Positions 6,242 through 13,675 of a stretch of 18,604 bases of DNA are shown piece by piece. Position 1 is the stretch's first letter, and each line of letters opens with the position of its first letter. Location of the stretch: positions 1 through 18,604 of the forward strand of contig JBIOEJ010000117.1 of NCBI GenBank assembly GCA_044445965.1, in the 5' to 3' direction. The translations under genes and the position numbers were made by a program. The notes beneath the pieces are model-generated. The model did not search any database and was not told where the DNA came from. It saw nothing but the letters and a program-made list of their open reading frames with translations. Source of the stretch: GAS188 sp044445965 (GTDB lineage Bacteria; Pseudomonadota; Alphaproteobacteria; Rhizobiales; Beijerinckiaceae).

Positions 6242-7789
6242 TCAGCCGCGCTTGGGCGCGTCCTGCCCGAGCCAGGCATGGTCGAGACGGAACACGGCGC
6301 CGCGCGGGTGGAGCTGGTAGCCCTGCACATAGTTGCGCTTGGCGGCGAGCAGATCGAAGAAGACGGGGATCACCGACGGTACTTGCTCGGACATCAGCGT
6401 CTGCGCCTGGCCGTAGAGCTCGCGCCGCTTCGCCTCCTCGGTCGTGCCGCGCGCCTCGCCGACGAGCTTGTCGAAATCGGCATTGTTCCAGCGCGTCTCG
6501 TTCCAAGCGGCGTTCGAGGTGTAGAGCAGCGCGAAGATCGCGTCCGCCGTGGCCTGCATGTTGTAGAAGCCGACATAGAACGGCCCCTTCTTCCACACCT
6601 GATCGAGATAGGTCGCGTGCGGCATGGTCTGGACCTCGATGCGGAAGCCCGCGGCCTTGGCCATCTCGCGCATCGCGACGCCCATGGTCGTGCGCGTCGA
6701 GGGCGTGTCGGAGGCGATCAGCTTGAGGTCGATGCCGTTCGCAAAGCCGGCATCGGCGAGCAGCTGCTTCGCCTTGGCGATATCGGGCTTCTTCTCGGGG
6801 ACTGGTTTGAAGAAATGATAGGCGCCGTTCATCGGCACGTCGTTGCCGGGCGTTCCGTAGCCCTGCGCGCAAAAATCGACCATCGCCTTGCGATCGATGG
6901 TCAGCGCCAGCGCCTGGCGCACCCGCACATCGCCGAAGGGCTTCTGGTCGCAGCCCATATTGACGTTGAGGAACTGCCCCGAGGGCGTACGCAGCGGCGT
7001 GACGCCGGAGGCGCCGGCAAAGCGCCCGAACTCGGTCGGCGGCGTGTTGGCGATGAGGTCGGTGTCGCCCGAGATCAGCGCCGAGGCTTCGGCCGTCGCA
7101 TCCGGATAGACCACGATCTCGACGCGGTCGAGATAGGGGCGAGCCTTGTCGTAATAGGCCTCGTTGCGCTCGACCATGATGCGGCGGTCGGGCTCGTAAG
7201 CAACGAGCTTGAACGGGCCGGTGCCGACCGCCGCCCGGGACAGCTTCCCGAGGTCGCCCTCGGCGAAAGCGGAAGGGATGATCTTGGCATTGGTATAGGC
7301 GAGCGATGTCGGGAGATCCGCGTAGGAGGTCGAGAGCTTGAAGACGACCGTGCGGTCATCGGCGGCGACCGCCTCGGCGATCGGCCCGACATTGGTGCGG
7401 GCGGGCGAGGCGGTCTTCGGATCGAGGATCGCCTTGAAGGTCGCGGCCACGTCCTTCGCGGTGCAAGGCGAGCCGTCATGGAAGCGCAGGCCTTCGCGCA
7501 AGCGGAAGGTCCATTCCTTGACGTCGAGGCTCGCGGTCCAGGATTCGGCGAGGTCGGGCTCGGGCGTCATTTCGGGGCTCAGCCGCGTGAGGCTCGAATA
7601 GAGCAGCTCGGCGACGAGATATTCCGGGTTGACGCGGGTGAGCAGCGGATTGAGGACGCCCGCCGCCTGGTCGACCGACAGGCGCAACGTGCCTCCGCGG
7701 CGCGGCGCGGCTTGCGCGAAGGACAGGCGCGGCAGCGCGACGAGGCCTGGACCCGCGGCGAGAACCGAGCGGCGGGTGATCGATGTCAT
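6242..7789 (-). CDS. Periplasmic dipeptide-type substrate-binding protein (SBP_bac_5)
   Basis: This 515-residue family 5 extracytoplasmic binding protein captures the solute for the operon 1 importer. The N-terminus TRRSVLAAGPGLVALPRLSFAQA (5-27 region) has a twin arginine at 6-7, a hydrophobic core and a likely cleavage after AQA, so Tat export is plausible. The family core PEPDLAESW (76-84) and FRLREGLRFHDGSPCTAKDV (95-114) is clear. The length is normal for DppA/OppA relatives. ATG 7789 overlaps the stop of the M20 gene as ATGA. This family binds di- and oligopeptides, but also glutathione, nickel complexes, opines and sugars, so the ligand is not fixed by family membership. The two M20 proteins in the operon favour an amide- or peptide-bonded ligand (inference). 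Confidence 0.95.
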   Translation of the reverse strand: MTSITRRSVLAAGPGLVALPRLSFAQAAPRRGGTLRLSVDQAAGVLNPLLTRVNPEYLVAELLYSSLTRLSPEMTPEPDLAESWTASLDVKEWTFRLREGLRFHDGSPCTAKDVAATFKAILDPKTASPARTNVGPIAEAVAADDRTVVFKLSTSYADLPTSLAYTNAKIIPSAFAEGDLGKLSRAAVGTGPFKLVAYEPDRRIMVERNEAYYDKARPYLDRVEIVVYPDATAEASALISGDTDLIANTPPTEFGRFAGASGVTPLRTPSGQFLNVNMGCDQKPFGDVRVRQALALTIDRKAMVDFCAQGYGTPGNDVPMNGAYHFFKPVPEKKPDIAKAKQLLADAGFANGIDLKLIASDTPSTRTTMGVAMREMAKAAGFRIEVQTMPHATYLDQVWKKGPFYVGFYNMQATADAIFALLYTSNAAWNETRWNNADFDKLVGEARGTTEEAKRRELYGQAQTLMSEQVPSVIPVFFDLLAAKRNYVQGYQLHPRGAVFRLDHAWLGQDAPKRG

Positions 7790-9105
7790 GATGGACTCCC
7801 TTGAGCTTCCGGCCGGATATCGGCCCTGAAATCGGCGGCGAGATAGGCGAGGACGCTTTGGGCCAGGGCCACCAGGTCCGCGACCGTGGTGTGCTCCTCG
7901 GCGGCGTGGACATTGCGGTCGGGTCGGCCGAGCCCGCCTAGCAGGATCTCCCGCATCCCGGCCGCCTGCACCCAGCCGAAATCGGACGAGCTCGTCGCCC
8001 CGAAGGCGCGGAACTCATCCGCGGCCCAGCCGAAGCCGACAGAGAGCGCCGCCTGCCAGCGCGGCCAATGGGGACCGGTGGGGTCCGTGACCGGCTTGAG
8101 ATGGCCGACCAGCCGCGTCTCGAGCTCGATGCCGGTTTCGTGCGCGGCTGCCCGGACCGTCTCCTCGATCTCGGCGAGCGCCGTCTCGAAGGATTCCTCC
8201 GGCGCGTAGCGGCGGTTGACCAGGATCTCGAAGAGGGAAGGCACGGCTCCGCCGCTCGCCCCGCCATGCGCCGACGCGATGGTGAGCCTCCCGGTCAGCG
8301 GGCGGCCTGCCGCATGGGGCGGAGGCGGCAGCGCGGAGGCGCGTCCGGCGATCTTCGGCTTCAGCGCCTGGAGCGCATCAAGGAGCGGCAAGGCAGCCTC
8401 TATGGCGTTGACTCCTTGGTCCCCATCTCCCGCATGCGCGGCCCGGCCATGCACGCGGATCAAGAGATTGATCGAGCCGAAGCAGCCGGCCCAGATGCGC
8501 GGCACGGCGCCGCCGTTGAAGCTCAGCATGTGGCCTTCGAGCAGCCTTTGCTCGGCGAGATAGCGGATACCCGGAAAGAGCCCGCCCTCCTCATCGGTGC
8601 AGAAGAGCAGCATCGGGTCGTAGGCGAGATCCGTGCCGCAATCGCGGGCGGCGCGCAGAGCCAGCAGCGCCGCCGCGATCGTGCCCTTCATATCGGCCGC
8701 GCCGAGGCCATAGAGGCGGTCGCCCTCGCGCGTGAGCGCCAAGGGCGGGCGTCGCCAATCGGCTGCCGCAGGCACCGTGTCCGTATGGAAATAGAGGCCG
8801 CAGACGGGCCGTCCGCCGCTTCTCTTGGCGATCAGGTTGACGCGCTCGCCGCGCGCTTGACCATCCGGCACCTGCCACAGCTCGCGAGGCACCAGCACGC
8901 GCCGGCAGTCGAACCCGAGCGGGCTGACGAGCTCCTCCAGGAGGTCGGCGAAACCGCCATAGCCCGCGCCGGGCGGGAAGGATGTGTCGACGCCGACCAG
9001 GCGGCCAAGATCATCGAGCGCCGATGGCACCTCCCGCGCGATGCAGGCCAGCGCCGCATCGAGCGGGGCGCGGGGAGCGGGCATGCGGGCAAGGCTTGCG
9101 GTCAT
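7786..9105 (-). CDS. M20-family metallopeptidase/amidohydrolase
   Basis: This is the first gene of operon 1: 439 residues, ArgE/DapE-like, probably cytoplasmic, hydrolysing an N-acyl or peptide bond. Motifs: FHTDT (106-110) with His107 and Asp109; GLGAADMKG (133-141) with bridging Asp138; TDEEGG (170-175) with catalytic Glu172 and ligand Glu173; dimerisation-domain His224 in GRAAHAG; and NVHAAEE (398-404) with His400. At the position where relatives carry Glu or Asp in a GEPT-like motif this protein reads SFNGG (195-199), so Asn197 may stand in for that ligand. Otherwise the site looks active. The start is ATG 9105. The frame is open to 9645, but that extension runs antisense to the GntR gene and has no domain. 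An alternative start is Met8 (9084). The stop overlaps the binding-protein start (ATGA). Confidence 0.93.
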   Translation of the reverse strand: MTASLARMPAPRAPLDAALACIAREVPSALDDLGRLVGVDTSFPPGAGYGGFADLLEELVSPLGFDCRRVLVPRELWQVPDGQARGERVNLIAKRSGGRPVCGLYFHTDTVPAAADWRRPPLALTREGDRLYGLGAADMKGTIAAALLALRAARDCGTDLAYDPMLLFCTDEEGGLFPGIRYLAEQRLLEGHMLSFNGGAVPRIWAGCFGSINLLIRVHGRAAHAGDGDQGVNAIEAALPLLDALQALKPKIAGRASALPPPPHAAGRPLTGRLTIASAHGGASGGAVPSLFEILVNRRYAPEESFETALAEIEETVRAAAHETGIELETRLVGHLKPVTDPTGPHWPRWQAALSVGFGWAADEFRAFGATSSSDFGWVQAAGMREILLGGLGRPDRNVHAAEEHTTVADLVALAQSVLAYLAADFRADIRPEAQGSPS

Positions 9106-9145
9106 TTCCGGCTTGCGGTCATCTCTTCCAGGTTTCGTCCAAATA

Positions 9146-9160
9146 CTATATCCTTTATAG
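9146..9160. promoter_or_regulatory. Candidate GntR operator and operon 1 promoter region
   Basis: The 78-bp divergent gap is markedly AT-richer than its surroundings. It contains the inverted repeat CTATA-TCCTT-TATAG (9146-9160). On the minus strand, TATAGT (complement of 9145-9150) matches a -10 box at five of six positions and overlaps one arm, though no good -35 is visible. This fits repression of operon 1, and possibly of itself, by the adjacent GntR protein. The arms are only 5 bp, so this is a hypothesis. Confidence 0.4.
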
Positions 9161-9170
9161 AAATAGAGTG

Positions 9171-9178
9171 GAAGGAAG
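9171..9178 (+). promoter_or_regulatory. Ribosome binding site deciding a TTG start
   Basis: GAAGGAAG lies five bases before TTG 9184 and is the only good Shine-Dalgarno near the start of the GntR gene. It supports the TTG over ATG 9208, whose upstream sequence is poor. Confidence 0.6.
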
Positions 9179-9183
9179 CCGCC

Positions 9184-9942
9184 TTGCGAGTCAAGCGCAA
9201 AGTTCCGATGCCGGCGCCGGATCAACGCCCGGTGCCGCTCTACGAGCATGTCAAGCGGCAGCTCGCCGAGGCGATCCTGATCGGCAAATGGCCGCCAGGC
9301 GAAGTGCTGCCGAACGAGGTCGCGCTCGCGTCCCGCTTCGGCGTCGCCGTCGGCACGGTCAGGCGCGCGCTCGCGGAGATGACCGCAGAGGGCATGCTGG
9401 CCCGCCGCCGCAAGACCGGCACCGTCGTCACCGGCCGCAGTCCCCAGCACAACCTGCGCAATTTCTTCCAATATTTCCGCCTGCATGGGGTGGACGGCAC
9501 GCTCCTGCGGTCCTCGCCACGAGTGCTGTCCTTGACGCGCGGGCCGGCAACCGCCGGCGAGGCAGCGACCTTCGGCATCGCGGCCGGGGCCGAGCTGATC
9601 CGCCTGCATAGGCTGCGGCGGGTCGGCGGCGTGCCCGTCATGCATGAGCGGCTCGTCCTTGCGGCGGAGCGTCTACCGGGATTCCCGCACCTCGCCGCCG
9701 CGGTCCCGGACCTCCTCTATCTGCATCTTCTCGACCGCTACGGCATCCGCCTCTCGGCCGTGCGCGAGAGCGTGACGGCCGAGGTTGCGACGACCGAGGA
9801 TCGTGGCCTCCTACGGCTCTCCTCGCCGGCCGCGGTGCTGGTCATCGACGAGATCGCCTATGACCAGGCGGGCAGCGCCATGATCCTCGGCCAGCACCGC
9901 TCGACCTCCAGCGGCTATTGCTACATCAACGAGATCAGTTAG
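9184..9942 (+). CDS. GntR-family (HutC/UTRA) transcriptional regulator
   Basis: This 252-residue regulator is probably a ligand-responsive repressor. The N-terminal winged helix-turn-helix spans about residues 16-83: PLYEHVKRQLAEAILIGKW, PGEVLPNEVALASRFGV, then GTVRRALAEMTAEGML and RKTGTVV. All are canonical GntR features. The rest (about 95-248) fits a UTRA ligand-binding domain, including the conserved R-L-R-x-x-G-x-P pattern (LHRLRRVGGVPVMHERLVL, 141-159) and a C-terminal beta-rich end. It starts at TTG 9184 with a good ribosome site; ATG 9208 would remove eight residues and leave the domain intact. It is divergent from operon 1 and convergent with operon 2. It most likely controls operon 1 through the shared gap. 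The inducer is probably the imported solute or its hydrolysis product (inference). Confidence 0.94.
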   Translation: MRVKRKVPMPAPDQRPVPLYEHVKRQLAEAILIGKWPPGEVLPNEVALASRFGVAVGTVRRALAEMTAEGMLARRRKTGTVVTGRSPQHNLRNFFQYFRLHGVDGTLLRSSPRVLSLTRGPATAGEAATFGIAAGAELIRLHRLRRVGGVPVMHERLVLAAERLPGFPHLAAAVPDLLYLHLLDRYGIRLSAVRESVTAEVATTEDRGLLRLSSPAAVLVIDEIAYDQAGSAMILGQHRSTSSGYCYINEIS

Positions 9943-9964
9943 GGCTTTCGAGGCGCAAAGCCCA

Positions 9965-10054
9965 TCTCCGCTCATTCCCGCGAAGGCGGGAAGCCAGAAT
10001 TTCCACCTGCTCTCGTAGTGCTGGATTCCCGCTTTTCGCGGGAATGAGCGGAGA
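9965..10054. repeat. Palindromic dispersed repeat, copy 2
   Basis: The arms at 9965-9996 and 10022-10054 are nearly complementary, and the unit matches copy 1 (1462-1550) in arms, centre and length. It lies 23 bp after the GntR stop and before the end of the convergent SDR gene. Like copy 1, it may end transcription from both sides. Confidence 0.8.
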
Positions 10055-10064
10055 AGCGGTTGAT

Positions 10065-10102
10065 GATCGCCAAGCCGGTGAGGGCCGGCGCGAGCGGCGA
10101 TC
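10065..10102 (-). terminator. Stem-loop downstream of operon 2
   Basis: GATCGCC (10065-10071) pairs perfectly with GGCGATC (10096-10102). Inside it GCCGG (10074-10078) pairs with CCGGC (10085-10089). It starts 17 bp past the SDR stop on the minus strand. No T tract follows, so it could be a Rho-dependent or processing site rather than a classic intrinsic terminator. Confidence 0.4.
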
Positions 10103-10118
10103 CCCCGTCCATCGAAAT

Positions 10119-10865
10119 TCAGCACACCCACTGGAACCCATCGATCACGAATGCCTGGCCGGTGATGAAGTTCGGCTCCACCGTCGCCAGGAACGCCACC
10201 AGTTGCGCCACGTCCGCCGGTTTGCCCAGCCGCCCCAGCGCAATCCCCTTCGTCAGCTCCGGCCCGCGCGTCTTGGTCAGCGAATTGCCGAGCTCGGTCT
10301 CGATCACGCCCGGGCAGACGGCGTTGATGGCGATGCTCGGGCCGAGCTCCTTCGCCAGCGCCCGCGTCATGCCGAGGATCCCCGCCTTCGCCGCCGCGTA
10401 GGAGAATTTCGACACCGCGCTGGTCACCCCACCGGAGAAGGCATTCAGCGACGACATCGACACGATCCGACCGCCCCCGCCCGCCAGCATCGGCGGCACC
10501 GCCGCGTGAATGTAGTTGAAGCAGCTCTTGAGATTCACCGCGATGGTGCGGTCGAACTCCGCCTCGGTGATCTCGGCGATGCCCTTGGGGTTGCCCCGCC
10601 CGGCATTGTTCAAGAGCACGTCGATGCGGCCGAAATCGGCATGCACCCGCGCCACCACCTCGGCCGCGCGCGAGAACTCCGCTACGTCGGCCTCGTAAAT
10701 CCGCACCGTGCGGCCGAGCGCCCGCAACTCGTCCGCGGTGCGCTGCATCTCGGGCACCAGCAGGTCGACGATCGCGATATCCAGCCCCTTTTGCGCGAGC
10801 GCGTGCGCACAGCCGCGCCCGATGCCGCGCGCACCCCCGGTGACGATGGCCAGCTTGCTGCTCAT
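10119..10865 (-). CDS. Short-chain dehydrogenase/reductase (SDR)
   Basis: This 248-residue classical SDR is a cytoplasmic NAD(P)-dependent oxidoreductase. Motifs: Rossmann TGGARGIG (9-16); Asp60 in the adenine-binding segment EADV; NNAG (86-89); active-site Asn111; catalytic Ser139 in SMSSL; YxxxK as YAAAK (156-160); CPGVIET (184-190); and the C-terminal GQAFVIDGF (236-244). All four tetrad residues are present. Asp34 at the end of strand beta-2 (IAIVDL) favours NAD over NADP by the usual family rule. It resembles FabG-like sugar-alcohol or 3-hydroxyacyl dehydrogenases, but the substrate cannot be named. ATG 10865 overlaps the ATPase stop as ATGA, making it the last gene of operon 2. It may therefore oxidise or reduce the solute brought in by that importer (inference). 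Confidence 0.95.
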   Translation of the reverse strand: MSSKLAIVTGGARGIGRGCAHALAQKGLDIAIVDLLVPEMQRTADELRALGRTVRIYEADVAEFSRAAEVVARVHADFGRIDVLLNNAGRGNPKGIAEITEAEFDRTIAVNLKSCFNYIHAAVPPMLAGGGGRIVSMSSLNAFSGGVTSAVSKFSYAAAKAGILGMTRALAKELGPSIAINAVCPGVIETELGNSLTKTRGPELTKGIALGRLGKPADVAQLVAFLATVEPNFITGQAFVIDGFQWVC

Positions 10866-11845
10866 ACGGTTTCCTCCTCGGCATGATGGCAGGCGATCTG
10901 CCGTCGGTCCGGCAGCGCCCGGGTTTGCGGGTCCTCCGCCGCGCAACGCGCATCGGCACGCGGGCAGCGCGGCCGGAAGCGGCAGCCGGAGGGCAGATCG
11001 CCGGCGCTGGGCGGCTCGCCCTCGAGCGAGAAATGCCGCGTCACCCGGCGCCCGCCGATCACCGGCACCGCGGCCAGCAGCGAGCGCGTATAGGGATGCA
11101 GCGGCGCGGCGAACACCGCCTCGGTCGTCCCGCTTTCGACCACGCGTCCGAGATACATCACGGCGACGCGCCGGCACAGCAGCCGCACCACCGAAAGATC
11201 GTGGCTGATGAACAGATAGGTCAGGTCGAACCGGGCGCGCAATTCCAGCAACAGGTTCAGCACCGTCGCCTGCACCGAGACATCGAGGCCGGAGGTCGGC
11301 TCGTCGAGAATGATCAGGCTCGGCCGCAGCATCAGGATGCGCGCCAGGCCGACCCGCCGCTGTTGGCCGCCGCTGATCTCGTGCGGATAGAGATCGAGGT
11401 GGCGCGCCGGCAGGCCGACGGCCTGCAGCACCTCGGCCACCCGCGCCTGCCTCTCGCTCTTCGCCATGCCGGCATGCACCACCAGCGGCTCCTCCAGCGC
11501 CCGGCCGATCTTCCAATGCGGATCGAGCGAGGCGCCCGGGTCCTGATAGCAATATTGCAATGTCCGCCGCAGCGCCCGTCCGGCGCTGGGCGACAGATTG
11601 CCGATCTCGTTGCCCTCGAGCAGCACGCGCCCGCTGCTCGGCCGATGGATGCCGGCGATGGTCTTGCCGAGCGTCGACTTGCCGCAGCCGGATTCGCCGA
11701 CCACCCCCAGGATTTCGCCGCGCGCCACCGACAGCGACACGCCGTCGAGCGCGCGCAGCCATCCGGTGCGCCAGCCCCAGACGTTGCGGATCGGAAAGTG
11801 CCGGTGCAGCCCGTCGAGCTCGAGTATCGAGGGGCCCCGCGTCAC
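10862..11845 (-). CDS. Dipeptide-type ABC ATPase (DppF-like)
   Basis: This 327-residue cytoplasmic ATPase is the second of two separate ATPases in operon 2. Walker A GESGCGKS (50-57), the Q-loop region YQDPGASLDP (100-109), signature ISGGQQRR (157-164), Walker B SLIILDEPT (176-184) and switch His215 are all intact. The C-terminal oligopeptide-transporter extension has four spaced cysteines (288, 294, 301, 319). Such cysteines have been linked to an iron-sulphur cluster in some relatives. It starts at GTG 11845, overlapping the preceding ATPase stop (GTGA). The stop overlaps the SDR start. It should pair with the DppD-like protein encoded upstream. Confidence 0.95.
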   Translation of the reverse strand: MTRGPSILELDGLHRHFPIRNVWGWRTGWLRALDGVSLSVARGEILGVVGESGCGKSTLGKTIAGIHRPSSGRVLLEGNEIGNLSPSAGRALRRTLQYCYQDPGASLDPHWKIGRALEEPLVVHAGMAKSERQARVAEVLQAVGLPARHLDLYPHEISGGQQRRVGLARILMLRPSLIILDEPTSGLDVSVQATVLNLLLELRARFDLTYLFISHDLSVVRLLCRRVAVMYLGRVVESGTTEAVFAAPLHPYTRSLLAAVPVIGGRRVTRHFSLEGEPPSAGDLPSGCRFRPRCPRADARCAAEDPQTRALPDRRQIACHHAEEETV

Positions 11846-12834
11846 GAAGCAGCCTCAGCGAGCGGATGGTGGCAGCGCACCCTATGGCCCGGCGCCGGGT
11901 CGGACGCCGGCGCCGGGTGCGCACGGCAGATATCGGTCGCGTGCAGGCAGCGCGGGTGAAAGCGGCAGCCGGAGGGCGGGGAGAACGGGCTCGGCACTTC
12001 GCCCGGGATGCCGCGCAGCGCCGCCCCCTGCACCGGCAGGCTGTCCAACAGCAGGCGCGTATAGGGATGGCGCGGCCGCGCGAAGAAGCCGTCGACATCG
12101 GCCATCTCGGCCTCCTGACCCGCATACATGACGCTCACGCGGTCGCAGATCTCCCACGCCGTGCCCAGATCATGCGTGGTGAACAGCACGGATGCTCCGC
12201 GCTCGCTGGCGAGCTGGCGCAGCAGCTTGAGAATCTGCGCCTGGATGGTCACGTCGAGCGCCGTGGTCGGCTCGTCCGCGATCACCAGCTTGGGCTCGGG
12301 CAGCAGCGCCATGGCGATCATGATGCGCTGGCGCTGCCCGCCCGACAGCTCGTGCGGATATTTGCGCAAGAGCCCCTCGGGATCAGGCAGCTGCACCGCG
12401 CGCAGCAGGCTGAGCGTGCGCTCGCGGTCGCTGCGCCGACGGCCGCGCCCGTAGCGGCCATCCGCCGCATCCGGCGATTTCCAGCGCATGAGCTCGGAAA
12501 TCTGATCGCCCACGGTGAACAGCGGACTGAACGAGCCATACGGGTCCTGCGGCACGAAGGTGATGGCGCGGCCGCGAATCTGCCCCGACACGCCGCCGCG
12601 CAAAAGGTCTATGCCGGCGAAGCGCAGCTCGCCGTGATCGATCGAGGCATTGACCGGCAGGACGCCCAGGATCGCTCGCGCGAGCGTCGTCTTGCCGCAG
12701 CCCGACTCGCCGACCAGCCCCATGATCTCGCCGCGCCTAAGCGACAGGTTCACGCGGTCGAGCACCAGCGCCACGCCGCCCTCGGTGACGAAGGACACGC
12801 TGAGGTCGCGCACCTCGAGAAGCCTATCCGCCAC
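11842..12834 (-). CDS. Dipeptide-type ABC ATPase (DppD-like)
   Basis: This 330-residue ATPase has Walker A GESGCGKT (42-49), Q-loop PQDPYGSFSP (95-104), signature LSGGQRQR (163-170), Walker B LVIADEPT (183-190) and switch His221. It also has a C-terminal Cys-containing extension (cysteines 290, 296, 303, 321). An Arg-rich insertion (127-138, YGRGRRRSDRER region) lies between the Q-loop and signature. GTG 12834 is the chosen start because it gives the normal N-terminus VADRLLEVRDLSV and overlaps the permease 3' end by 11 bp. The longer frame to 12942 lies within the permease gene and lacks family similarity. It works as a heterodimer with the DppF-like protein (family knowledge). Confidence 0.94.
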   Translation of the reverse strand: MADRLLEVRDLSVSFVTEGGVALVLDRVNLSLRRGEIMGLVGESGCGKTTLARAILGVLPVNASIDHGELRFAGIDLLRGGVSGQIRGRAITFVPQDPYGSFSPLFTVGDQISELMRWKSPDAADGRYGRGRRRSDRERTLSLLRAVQLPDPEGLLRKYPHELSGGQRQRIMIAMALLPEPKLVIADEPTTALDVTIQAQILKLLRQLASERGASVLFTTHDLGTAWEICDRVSVMYAGQEAEMADVDGFFARPRHPYTRLLLDSLPVQGAALRGIPGEVPSPFSPPSGCRFHPRCLHATDICRAHPAPASDPAPGHRVRCHHPLAEAAS

Positions 12835-13675
12835 GCGCGCCGCCTCTGCGCAGCTTCGGGTCGAGCGCGTCGCGCAGCCCGTCGCCCAACAGGTTGAAGC
12901 CCATGACGACGAGAAGAATCGCCACCCCCGGCGCGGTCGCATACCACCAGGCCTGCGGCAGGAATTCCCGGCTCTCCGCGATCATGCGGCCCCATTCCGG
13001 CGCGGGCGGGGGCGCGCCGAGGCCGAGGAAACCGAGCGCCGCCGCCACCAGGATCGTGCCGCCCATGCCGATGGTGGTACGCACGATCACCGAGGAGGCG
13101 ATCGAGGGCAGCACATGCAGCACCATCACGCGCGGCGGCGAGGCGCCCATGGCGATCGCCGCCTCGATGAACACCTCGTTGCGCACGCTGCGGGTCTCCG
13201 CATAGACCAGCCGCGCCCAGAACGGCCAATAGGTCACCGACAGCGCCAGGATGACGTTCTGGATCGCCGGCCCCAGCGTCTGGGCGATGGCGATCGCCAG
13301 CACGATTTGCGGCACCGCGAGGAAGATGTCGGAGATGCGCATCAAGAGATCGCTGAACCAGCCGCGGTAATAGCCGGCGATCAGCCCCACCGGCACGCCG
13401 ACCGCCACCGACAAGGTGGTGGCGACGACCGCGATCAGGATGGTCAGCCGTGCGCCGAACAGCAGCCGGCTGTAGATATCCGCCCCCATCCGGTCGGTGC
13501 CGAGCAGGAACACCGCGCCCGGCGGCTGCAGGCGATGAGCGGGGTCGACATCGGCCACGGCGCCGGGAAAGGTGGAGAGCGGGCCTGCGAACACTGCCGC
13601 CAGCACCAGCAGCGCCACGATCACGAGGCCCGCCAGCAGCGCCTTGTCGCGCAATATGCGCCTGAGCGTCCTCAT
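12824..13675 (-). CDS. Dipeptide-type ABC permease (DppC-like)
   Basis: This 283-residue inner-membrane permease of operon 2 has an N-terminal helix (about 12-31), the family motif LLGTDRMGADIYSRLLFGAR (57-76), and a run of hydrophobic segments. The EAA-like loop is at about 170-190 (EAAIAMGASPPRVMVLHVLP). It ends with LGFLGLGAPPPAPEWG (214-229) and GFNLLGDGLRDALDP (259-273), the same closing pattern as its operon 1 counterpart. It is divergent in the middle, so the two are paralogues rather than a recent duplication. ATG 13675 overlaps the DppB-like stop as ATGA. The frame's upstream extension to 14197 is antisense-like filler inside the neighbouring gene. Confidence 0.95.
   Translation of the reverse strand: MRTLRRILRDKALLAGLVIVALLVLAAVFAGPLSTFPGAVADVDPAHRLQPPGAVFLLGTDRMGADIYSRLLFGARLTILIAVVATTLSVAVGVPVGLIAGYYRGWFSDLLMRISDIFLAVPQIVLAIAIAQTLGPAIQNVILALSVTYWPFWARLVYAETRSVRNEVFIEAAIAMGASPPRVMVLHVLPSIASSVIVRTTIGMGGTILVAAALGFLGLGAPPPAPEWGRMIAESREFLPQAWWYATAPGVAILLVVMGFNLLGDGLRDALDPKLRRGGARGG

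Noticed and set aside
6014..7804. Long plus-strand open frame of 596 codons
   Set aside because: It is antisense to the binding protein and part of a permease. The repetitive Arg/Gly/Asp-rich translation has no recognisable domain.
8068..9183. Upstream extension of the GntR frame
   Set aside because: It is antisense to the M20 gene and has no domain. The TTG at 9184 has a proper ribosome site and gives a normal GntR length.
9106..9645. N-terminal extension of the leading M20 gene
   Set aside because: The frame is open, but it crosses the promoter gap and the GntR gene on the opposite strand. M20 similarity begins only after Met at 9105.
1462..10054. CRISPR array or composite transposon bounded by the two similar repeats
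   Set aside because: There are only two copies, about 8.4 kb apart, with no spacers. No transposase, integrase or target-site duplication is visible, and the genes between are ordinary transport genes.
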